NCBI RefSeq assembly: GCF_002934325.1
Contig: NZ_PTIV01000005.1
Span: forward strand, 93,498 to 157,497
DNA: 64,000 bases
DNA from: Marinobacter persicus
GTDB taxonomy: Bacteria > Pseudomonadota > Gammaproteobacteria > Pseudomonadales > Oleiphilaceae
Reading direction: 5' to 3'
Position numbers and translations under genes: made by a program. Shown here one piece after another: positions 28,102 through 35,230 of the stretch. The first letter of the stretch is position 1. The number at the start of each line of letters is the position of its first letter. A model generated the notes under the pieces. The model worked only from the letters and a program-made list of their open reading frames with translations, had not been told where the DNA came from and made no database searches.

Positions 28102-28168
28102 AAACTTGATGGGGTCGAGCCAGTCGGCTGAAAGCATATAAGGTAAATAATGGGGAGTTGAGTCAGGG

Positions 28169-28456
28169 ATGATGCACTGTACGTCGGTAACCTACACCAG
28201 CCACGCCCTTCGACGAATGTTTGAAAGGCAACTGTCGAGTGAAGAGGTTGTCTACACTCTACAAACGGGTGATCTGGTGATGGATTATCCTGATGATCGT
28301 CCGTATCCCAGCCAGCTGCTGCTTGGCTGGGTGAAGGGTAGGGCGATACATGTTGTTGTATCGAAGAACCCGGCAAGCGGCGAATGTTATGTGGTGACGG
28401 CTTATTATCCGTCTCTGGAGATCTGGAATGATGATTTCAAAACCAGGAGGTCGTAA
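28169..28456 (+). CDS. DUF4258 protein, putative toxin within the cas operon
   Basis: 95 residues. YTSHALRRMFERQLSSEEV and the following beta-strand region VVVSKNPASGECYVVTAYYP fit DUF4258, a small family commonly encoded next to YgiT-type zinc-finger proteins and regarded as a RelE-like toxin candidate. The ATG ATG start at 28169 is preceded by GTCAGGG. It is not a Cas protein: it occupies the junction between the interference genes (cas3 to cas7) and the adaptation genes (cas4-cas1-cas2). Toxicity is inferred from the family pairing; nothing in the sequence proves it. Confidence 0.7.
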   Translation: MMHCTSVTYTSHALRRMFERQLSSEEVVYTLQTGDLVMDYPDDRPYPSQLLLGWVKGRAIHVVVSKNPASGECYVVTAYYPSLEIWNDDFKTRRS

Positions 28457-28681
28457 ATGAAATGTGTCATCTGCAAGCAAGGTGAAACCCGGCCGGGTAC
28501 CACCACCGTCACGCTAACCCGAGGTGAAAGCACCGTTGTCGTTAAAAACGTCCCGGCGGACATTTGCGAGAACTGTGGCGAGTACTATTTAAACGAAGAA
28601 ATTTCCAGTCAGATTATGACGATGGCGGAAGAAGCGGTGCGTTTGAACCATGAGGTTGAGGTGATTCAGTACGCTGCGTGA
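28457..28681 (+). CDS. YgiT-type zinc-finger protein, putative antitoxin
   Basis: 74 residues. Two Cys pairs, CVIC (residues 3-6) and CENC (residues 36-39), form the zinc knuckle of the MqsA/YgiT N-terminal domain. It ends shortly after a helix (EEISSQIMTMAEEAVRLNHE), so the DNA-binding HTH domain of full MqsA is missing. The ATG follows the DUF4258 stop with no gap, and AGGAGG lies just upstream within that gene, giving tight coupling in toxin-first order. The stop lies 17 bases before the preferred cas4 start. Confidence 0.8.
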   Translation: MKCVICKQGETRPGTTTVTLTRGESTVVVKNVPADICENCGEYYLNEEISSQIMTMAEEAVRLNHEVEVIQYAA

Positions 28682-28698
28682 AAACTGAGCGAGTCAAT

Positions 28699-29322
28699 AT
28701 GGATGAAAAACTCATTCCGCTTTCGGCGCTGCAGCATTACGCGTTTTGTCCCCGCCAGTGCGCGCTCATTCATAACGAACAGCTCTGGGCGGAGAACTGG
28801 CTGACAGCTCAGGGAAAGGTATTGCATCAAAGAGTGGATCACGGAGCTCCGGAAACACGTAAAGGCGTGCGCTTTGAGCGCGGCGTTTTGGTCAGCGCTG
28901 AGCGGCTGGGGCTGACCGGCAAACTCGATCTGGTGGAAGTTCATCAATCCACTGGCGAAATGAAACCGGTGGAGTATAAGCGGGGTAAGCCTAAAAAGGA
29001 TAGCTGGGACCGCATACAGTTATGTGCCCAGGGGTTGTGCCTTGAGGAAATGTTGGAACATCCTGTGACCTCGGGTGCTCTCTGGTACTGGCAAACCCGG
29101 CACCGGGATGAAATTTTTTTCTCCGACGAACTGAGAGAGGAAACCCGGCAGGTTATCGAAAAAGTGCGGCAACTGTTGATTAGTGGCCAGACCCCAAAAA
29201 TCAGCTATGCCAAGAAGTGTGACTCCTGCTCTCTATATGACCTGTGCAACCCGAAACTGTTGACCCGAGATGACAGTGAGCGTTATGTCGAAGGCATTTT
29301 CGACGAGGGAGAGGTCGATTGA
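28699..29322 (+). CDS. cas4: Cas4 (Dna2/RecB-like nuclease), type I-C
   Basis: 207 residues. Cas4 trims prespacer ends and checks the PAM during spacer uptake, bound to Cas1-Cas2. The iron-sulphur cysteines are visible: Cys17 (FCPRQC, where Cys21 may contribute) and the C-terminal group KKCDSCSLYDLC. RecB nuclease motifs are LTGKLDLVEV and VEYKRGKP (catalytic Glu and Lys). An alternative GTG at 28678 overlaps the antitoxin stop and would add seven residues. The ATG is preferred because LIPLSALQHYAFCPRQ then follows at the normal distance. Confidence 0.93.
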   Translation: MDEKLIPLSALQHYAFCPRQCALIHNEQLWAENWLTAQGKVLHQRVDHGAPETRKGVRFERGVLVSAERLGLTGKLDLVEVHQSTGEMKPVEYKRGKPKKDSWDRIQLCAQGLCLEEMLEHPVTSGALWYWQTRHRDEIFFSDELREETRQVIEKVRQLLISGQTPKISYAKKCDSCSLYDLCNPKLLTRDDSERYVEGIFDEGEVD

Positions 29323-30338
29323 AAAAGTTGCAGAATAGCCTGTATGTCACTCGCCAGGGTGCCTATATCCACAAAGAACGAGAAACCATTGTGATCGAGC
29401 AGGAGCGCAAGAAATTGATGCAGGTTCCGATCCACTCGATCTCTGGTGTTTTTTGTTTTGGCAATGTTCTGGTTTCGCCAGCATTAATGGGCTTTTGTGG
29501 CGAAAAGGGCGTAAACCTAGCCTTTTTCACCGAGTATGGACGGTTTTATGGCCGTCTTCAAGGCGAGAAATCAGGAAATGTCTTGCTCCGGCGGGCGCAG
29601 TATCATGCTGATGACGTCCACGTTCTGGAGATTGCACGGTCCTGTGTGGCGGCCAAGCTTGTGGGAGCCCGAAATGTGCTACTTCGTCATAAACGTAACC
29701 ACGGTTCCGAGGAAACGGTGGAACAGGCGATAAAGCGCCTGGCGTCATCCGTTCGCCTGGCACGCAGTGTTGATAATCTGGATTCACTTCGAGGCATCGA
29801 AGGGGATGGTGCTGCTACCTATTTCTCGGTCTTTGAGAAATTGATCAATGAAAAGTTACGGATTGATTTTCCTTTTGCAGGCCGCAACCGCCGTCCACCC
29901 AGAGATCCGGTGAACGCCTTGCTGTCGTTCGTATATTCCATTTTGGGTCAGGATATTGGGGCGGCATTAAATGGAGTGGGGCTGGATCCGCAAATTGGTT
30001 TTTTGCATGCTGACCGGCCTGGCCGGGACAGCCTTGCTCAGGACTTGCTTGAAGAATTTCGCCCCTGGTTAGCTGACAGGCTGGTATTAAGCCTGATCAA
30101 TCGACGACAACTTAAGGCTTCGGATTTTATCGAGGAGTCATCTGGCGCTGTCAGGCTCAGTGCTGAAGGGCGAAAGCAGTTGTTAGTCGCTTATCAGGAA
30201 AGGAAACAACAAGAAATTACTCACCCGTTTTTGAAAGAAAAAGTCCCCATCGGGATTGTGCCTCATATCCAGGCGATGTTGCTTGCGCGGCACCTGAGGG
30301 GCGATTTAAAACGCTACCCGCCCTGTGTATTGCGATAG
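29319..30338 (+). CDS. cas1: Cas1 integrase, type I-C
   Basis: 339 residues. The catalytic triad is in place: Glu in LRGIEGDGA, His in IGFLHADRPGRDSLAQ, and Asp in DLLEEFRP or the preceding helix, with NALLSFVYSILGQ as a family block. Cas1 joins new spacers to the leader end of the array. Translation seems to begin at a TTG that overlaps the cas4 TGA (TTGA), unusual but well supported because the protein then begins KKLQNSLYVTRQGAYI as expected for type I-C. Confidence 0.95.
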   Translation: MKKLQNSLYVTRQGAYIHKERETIVIEQERKKLMQVPIHSISGVFCFGNVLVSPALMGFCGEKGVNLAFFTEYGRFYGRLQGEKSGNVLLRRAQYHADDVHVLEIARSCVAAKLVGARNVLLRHKRNHGSEETVEQAIKRLASSVRLARSVDNLDSLRGIEGDGAATYFSVFEKLINEKLRIDFPFAGRNRRPPRDPVNALLSFVYSILGQDIGAALNGVGLDPQIGFLHADRPGRDSLAQDLLEEFRPWLADRLVLSLINRRQLKASDFIEESSGAVRLSAEGRKQLLVAYQERKQQEITHPFLKEKVPIGIVPHIQAMLLARHLRGDLKRYPPCVLR

Positions 30339-30351
30339 GAATCAAACAGCC

Positions 30352-30645
30352 ATGATGGTTTTGGTCACCTATGACATTTCCCTCGAAGATCCTGCTGGTC
30401 CTGGTCGTTTGAGACGAGTAGCCAAGGTCTGTCTTGATTACGGCGTCCGGGTTCAATATTCGGTTTTTGAATGTGAAGTGGACCCAGCTCAGTGGGTAGT
30501 TTTCAGAGATCAGTTGCTCAACATCTATGACGAGGAGCAGGACAGCCTTCGTTTTTATAAGCTGGGTAAGAACTGGAAGAATCGAATCGAACACCACGGG
30601 GCGAAACCCGCCCCGGACATTTTCCGGGACTCGATGATTTTGTGA
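30352..30645 (+). CDS. cas2: Cas2, type I-C
   Basis: 97 residues, ferredoxin-like. MMVLVTYDIS carries the conserved Asp, and KVCLDYGVRVQYSVFECEV is the family core. Cas2 bridges two Cas1 dimers in the integration complex. The ATG at 30352 is chosen with AGGA upstream; a frame open from 30325 only overlaps the end of cas1. It is the last cas gene, 178 bases before the first repeat. Confidence 0.95.
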   Translation: MMVLVTYDISLEDPAGPGRLRRVAKVCLDYGVRVQYSVFECEVDPAQWVVFRDQLLNIYDEEQDSLRFYKLGKNWKNRIEHHGAKPAPDIFRDSMIL

Positions 30646-30690
30646 ACGCTAACCGGTAGTGCTCATTAAAAATGCGGGATGTTAGCGGAA

Positions 30691-30722
30691 AGCTGGAGCC
30701 CTTGGGTGGCCCGGCTTTTTTC
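30691..30722 (+). terminator. Probable terminator of the cas operon
   Basis: AGCTGG and CCGGCT (one G-T pair) enclose a GC-rich inner part and are followed by TTTTTTCG and another T-run. It sits between cas2 and the array and would separate cas mRNA from pre-crRNA transcription. Confidence 0.5.
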
Positions 30723-30823
30723 GTTTTTGGCTATGACCACTGTAGCCAGCGGCTTGCGATGACATTGAGGATAGCGATTCCAGTGGGATAGCTGTCGTCA
30801 TTTCAATTGGTTACGATAGAGCG
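30723..30823 (+). promoter_or_regulatory. CRISPR leader
   Basis: This is the last ~100 bases between the cas terminator and the first repeat. The repeats end in ATTGAAAC and run in the direction cas2 to array, so this side is the leader end where new spacers enter and where the array promoter should lie. T-rich stretches (TTTTTCGTTTTTGG and ATTTCAATTGG) are present. No clear -35/-10 pair could be picked by eye. Confidence 0.6.
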
Positions 30824-33718
30824 GTCGCGCCCCTCGCGGGCGCGTGGATTGAAACAGGTTATGGGGCTTGGGTACGTAGAGATTACGCCGTCGCGCCCCT
30901 CGCGGGCGCGTGGATTGAAACAGGACGACCTTTCGTGTTACCAGATTGCCCCGGTTGTCGCGCCCCTCGCGGGCGCGTGGATTGAAACATCCGTTAGCTG
31001 GCCGTACTCACGCCGCAACCCGGTCGCGCCCCTCGCGGGCGCGTGGATTGAAACATGCGCTGGTTGTTTACGCCCTCATGGCTGCGGGGGTCGCGCCCCT
31101 CGCGGGCGCGTGGATTGAAACTTTTTCGAGCGCAAATTGCTTAACCGCAAGCAGATGGTCGCGCCCCTCGCGGGCGCGTGGATTGAAACGAAGCCGCCCA
31201 GCGCCTGGCAGACACCGAAACCAATCGTCGCGCCCCTCGCGGGCGCGTGGATTGAAACGATTAACAGCGCCCAGCAGGCGCCACAGCAGCCGGTCGCGCC
31301 CCTCGCGGGCGCGTGGATTGAAACGTGAACGCCAACGTCTGCCTTGCCGTGGATCTGGGGTCGCGCCCCTCGCGGGCGCGTGGATTGAAACAGTGGTTCC
31401 ACCACGGCGACAGCATCGATCTGTATGTCGCGCCCCTCGCGGGCGCGTGGATTGAAACGATTCCTGCAGAACGACCGCCAGCGCATCGAAGGCGTCGCGC
31501 CCCTCGCGGGCGCGTGGATTGAAACAGTCTTGGGCCTATGGCCCGGCGCACGATACCGCCGTCGCGCCCCTCGCGGGCGCGTGGATTGAAACCCTTCACT
31601 GCCCGGGGCGCTCTGGAATCTGTGGATGTCGCGCCCCTCGCGGGCGCGTGGATTGAAACACGCCCGTTGAAGAACCGTTGCAACGCACCGCCAAGTCGCG
31701 CCCCTCGCGGGCGCGTGGATTGAAACTGGCCTATGCCGTGTCCGCCACACTGCAGCTGCGGTCGCGCCCCTCGCGGGCGCGTGGATTGAAACCGCGTAGC
31801 CTGCATGGGCGTAGTGTTCGCAGCTGGTCGCGCCCCTCGCGGGCGCGTGGATTGAAACCGGGAGAACACTGAAGAAATCGAGCTCCCGAGAGGGTCGCGC
31901 CCCTCGCGGGCGCGTGGATTGAAACAACCATGTATTCGGGTAGCTCTTGCTCTGCCATGTCGCGCCCCTCGCGGGCGCGTGGATTGAAACATGTTGGCGG
32001 CGCCTTCGATCTCGTATTCCTCGGGTCGCGCCCCTCGCGGGCGCGTGGATTGAAACCTGATTTCCTACTACGGGAACACCAAAACAGGCGTCGCGCCCCT
32101 CGCGGGCGCGTGGATTGAAACAATGCTGTCAGTGAACACGATGGCATCCGCCTTGTCGCGCCCCTCGCGGGCGCGTGGATTGAAACTCCAATACCTCAGT
32201 CAAATGATCACCGACACAGCAGTCGCGCCCCTCGCGGGCGCGTGGATTGAAACATTGAGAACATCCGAATACCCTTTCAACAGCACAAGTCGCGCCCCTC
32301 GCGGGCGCGTGGATTGAAACGCGTGTCAGTGCAAACCAGACAAGACGGAAATGAGTCGCGCCCCTCGCGGGCGCGTGGATTGAAACAAGACCTAGTTAAG
32401 CAAGGTTATGTTGTGTCCAAGGTCGCGCCCCTCGCGGGCGCGTGGATTGAAACGCGCCATTGGCCTTGCCAGTTTGACTGATACCGAGTCGCGCCCCTCG
32501 CGGGCGCGTGGATTGAAACAGGTACATGGCCTTGTTATAAACGCCCCGCACCCGTCGCGCCCCTCGCGGGCGCGTGGATTGAAACAGCGAAACCCGCGAC
32601 ACCGCCGGCGGCCCGCCACTGGTCGCGCCCCTCGCGGGCGCGTGGATTGAAACTGGGATGAGTGGCGCTCCGAGATCCGCGAAAGCTGTCGCGCCCCTCG
32701 CGGGCGCGTGGATTGAAACTTCATTCCTCAACCTCGCCAATGTCGCTCGGATGTCGCGCCCCTCGCGGGCGCGTGGATTGAAACTGACACAGTATGGAAG
32801 GACTCATCAAAAGATGGTGTCGCGCCCCTCGCGGGCGCGTGGATTGAAACCAGGTGATCCCTGCCTATCTTCCATTTAAGCGGGTCGCGCCCCTCGCGGG
32901 CGCGTGGATTGAAACCACAGCGGGAGGGTGGGGCTGTAGATTAATGGGCGTCGCGCCCCTCGCGGGCGCGTGGATTGAAACGTAGACTCCCGTGCCTTGG
33001 CCAGACTCTCCGACAAGTCGCGCCCCTCGCGGGCGCGTGGATTGAAACAGGACAGGGCGGGCAAATGTCCAGAGCCGTTGGCAGGAGGTCGCGCCCCTCG
33101 CGGGCGCGTGGATTGAAACTTCTTGTGGCGTGTCGCCGTCAACATGCACAGCGGGTCGCGCCCCTCGCGGGCGCGTGGATTGAAACTAATGGTTGAGTCG
33201 GCCTTCTCCGGAGGGCTGCGTCGCGCCCCTCGCGGGCGCGTGGATTGAAACAGCGAAACCCGCGACACCGCCGGCGGCCCGCCACTGGTCGCGCCCCTCG
33301 CGGGCGCGTGGATTGAAACACGGCGGTACAGTTGGGTCAAACCACCATCCCGGGTCGCGCCCCTCGCGGGCGCGTGGATTGAAACAGTCGTCTGCATGCT
33401 CCGGCTCTTCCTCTTCCAGCGTCGCGCCCCTCGCGGGCGCGTGGATTGAAACCAGGTAACGGGCGTTGATCGCCTCATAGGCCACGGTCGCGCCCCTCGC
33501 GGGCGCGTGGATTGAAACAAGATGGCGCTGCTGGCGGGCCGACTGAATCTGGTCGCGCCCCTCGCGGGCGCGTGGATTGAAACGATGTAGGCGTCTGCGT
33601 AGCCGGCGGCGCGCAGCGGTCGCGCCCCTCGCGGGCGCGTGGATTGAAACGACCAATACCCAGGTAGCCCTGCTCCAGAATGTGGGGTCGCGCCCCTCGC
33701 GGGCGCGTGGATTGAAAC
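30824..33718 (+). CRISPR. Type I-C CRISPR array, 44 repeats and 43 spacers
   Basis: 44 copies of a 32-base repeat (start GTCGCGCCCCTCGCGGG, end CGCGTGGATTGAAAC) were counted at a spacing of 65-71 bases. The repeat forms the stem CGCGCCC/GGGCGCG, the site cut by Cas5c, and leaves the ATTGAAAC 3' end typical of type I-C. No base difference was seen in any copy, including the first and the last. Spacers are mostly 33-37 bases, with one of 39 (33049-33087). Spacers 27 (32586-32621) and 37 (33252-33287) are identical over 36 bases. Targets cannot be identified without a database search. Confidence 0.99.
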
Positions 33719-34064
33719 TATGAGAAAGGCCAGCACTCCTCGGGCTTTCACGGCTGCTGATAGCTGGGATGGGCTGGCAGGAAATGTTCAGCAGGCCGTT
33801 GAACTGTACTGCGCACATGAAGACATGGTGGTGCCCGCTCCAGGCAAGCTGAAAGCTTGATGGCAAGTCCCGATTACTAGGGTGGAATATGGATGTTGGT
33901 TGATGTTCGCGTAAGCAGGCTGAAGGGATGCTGAGTCCTCTGGCTTTCAGATATCTCTATCCCTACCCATTTGCCATCAAAGATGGGTGAGTTTCCACCC
34001 AAATCAGCCCTCACGCCTCCATCCGCATAGAAGTAAGTGCCTGTTACGTAAGTACTTACCGAAG
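33719..34064. other. Array-distal gap with a short reading frame and no clear gene
   Basis: There is no convincing gene between the last repeat and the TRAP promoter. A 46-codon frame (33720-33860) starts with ATG one base after the last repeat and reads MRKASTPRAFTAADSWDGL and onward to GKLKA. It has no good ribosome-binding site and may be a remnant of what the array replaced. On the minus strand (about 33890-34060) a protein-like stretch contains TYFYADGGVRADLGG, possibly another remnant. A small inverted repeat, GGGTG-N6-CACCC, lies near 33984-33999. Confidence 0.4.
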
Positions 34065-34081
34065 CTGGCCCGCTCCTTGCT
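34048..34081 (+). promoter_or_regulatory. Sigma-54 (-24/-12) promoter of the TAXI TRAP genes
   Basis: CTGGCCCGCTCCTTGCT at 34065-34081 matches the sigma-54 consensus YTGGCACGNNNNTTGCW with one mismatch. The invariant GG (34067-34068) and GC (34079-34080) are exactly ten bases apart. Just upstream, 34048-34059, is the perfect palindrome GTAAGTACTTAC. The start of the solute-binding protein is 75 bases downstream. A DctD-type sigma-54 activator is encoded 5 kb further on in the same cluster. Confidence 0.8.
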
Positions 34082-34155
34082 TTTGTCTGTGCAAGCCGTC
34101 TCAGGACGGTTTCGTTGAGCACCCGACAACCAAAATCACATGGGAGCACACTTCT

Positions 34156-35133
34156 ATGACACTCAAGACCATTTTGGCAGCGGCCGTTGCCACTACTGTG
34201 ATCGCCAGCCCGGCGATGGCCCAGGACAAATCTGACTGGCCGGACAACTTTACCGTGGGCACCGCCAGCCAGGGCGGCACTTACTTCGCTTATGGCTCCG
34301 GCTGGGCCAACTACATGTCCGAGGTTCTGGGCATCTCTGGCGGTGCGGAAATCACCGGTGGGCCGATGCAGAACATGGCGCTGGTACACACCGGTGACCT
34401 GAAGTTTGGTCTGACCACCATGGGCCCCGCTCGTGAATCGATGGAGGGCAACAGTCCGCTGGCGCCGGGCATGAAGATGGACAACGTGTGTGCCATGTTC
34501 CCCATGTACCAGACGCCGTTCTCCATCACCACCCTGAGCAGCTCTGGCATCGATAGCATCTCTGACATCCCGGATGGTGCCACCATCGGCTTTGGCCCGG
34601 CAGGTTCCACCTCTGATACCTATTTTCCGCGCATGATGGAAACTCTGGGTGTGGACTTTGAGCGCCGTAACGGTAGCTGGTCCGACCTGGGGACTCAGCT
34701 GCAGGATGGTCTGATCGATGTTATTGCTTTCGCTGCCGGTATCCCCATCCCTGCGGTTAGCCAGTTGGAAGTCCAGACTGACGTGAACATCATTGGGATG
34801 ACCGATGCCCAGATCGAGACAATTACCGAAAAATTCCCGGTCTCGCAGTTCACTATTCCGGCCAGCACTTACCAGTCTCTGGAAAAACCGTCACAGGTGG
34901 TTTCCATGTGGAACTTCGCCATCGCCAACTGCGATGTGCCAGACAGCATGGTCTATGAAATGGTGAAGGCCACCATGGAGAACAACGACAAGATGGTCTC
35001 CATCCACAAGGCCGCCACCACTTCCGTTCCGGAAAACTATGACAAGAACAACGTTCTGCCCTGGCATCCGGGCGCAGCGCGCTGGTTCAATGAAAATGGT
35101 TATGAAATTCCCGAAGACAAGATCCACAACTGA
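34156..35133 (+). CDS. TAXI-family TRAP transporter solute-binding protein
   Basis: 325 residues with a Sec signal peptide, cleaved after AMA (about residue 22). TVGTASQGGTYFAYGSGWANY and AEITGGPMQNMALVHTGDLKFGL are the TAXI-type (TRAP-associated extracytoplasmic immunogenic) signature regions. These periplasmic proteins deliver a carboxylate-type substrate to a fused TRAP membrane subunit. CATGGGAGCACAC precedes the start. The gene is followed by a stable hairpin and then the permease gene, a layout that usually gives extra copies of the binding protein. The substrate is unknown, though the DctBD-like regulators point to an organic acid. Confidence 0.93.
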   Translation: MTLKTILAAAVATTVIASPAMAQDKSDWPDNFTVGTASQGGTYFAYGSGWANYMSEVLGISGGAEITGGPMQNMALVHTGDLKFGLTTMGPARESMEGNSPLAPGMKMDNVCAMFPMYQTPFSITTLSSSGIDSISDIPDGATIGFGPAGSTSDTYFPRMMETLGVDFERRNGSWSDLGTQLQDGLIDVIAFAAGIPIPAVSQLEVQTDVNIIGMTDAQIETITEKFPVSQFTIPASTYQSLEKPSQVVSMWNFAIANCDVPDSMVYEMVKATMENNDKMVSIHKAATTSVPENYDKNNVLPWHPGAARWFNENGYEIPEDKIHN

Positions 35134-35155
35134 TCATTGTGTGATTGCATAAAAG

Positions 35156-35178
35156 GAGACCGCCTGCGGGGCGGTCTC
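35156..35178 (+). terminator. Hairpin between binding-protein and permease genes
   Basis: GAGACCGCC and GGCGGTCTC form a perfect 9-bp stem with a five-base loop, followed by TGTATTTTGC. It probably protects the upstream mRNA or partly terminates, so that the binding protein is made in excess over the permease. Confidence 0.7.
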
Positions 35179-35230
35179 TGTATTTTGCCGGTGCAGGCCG
35201 GCGCAGCTTTTTTATCTGGCAGGTTGCAAC

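Noticed and set aside
30807..33866. Several reading frames of 60-290 codons on both strands rich in RPSRARGLK, APLAGAWIET or FQSTRPRGAR repeats
   Set aside because: They are translations of the CRISPR repeat and its spacers and stay open only because the repeat lacks stops in those frames.
33877..34389. 170-codon minus-strand frame next to the CRISPR array
   Set aside because: It overlaps the sigma-54 promoter and the signal-peptide region of the TRAP binding protein; only a short middle part looks protein-like, so it was not called a gene.
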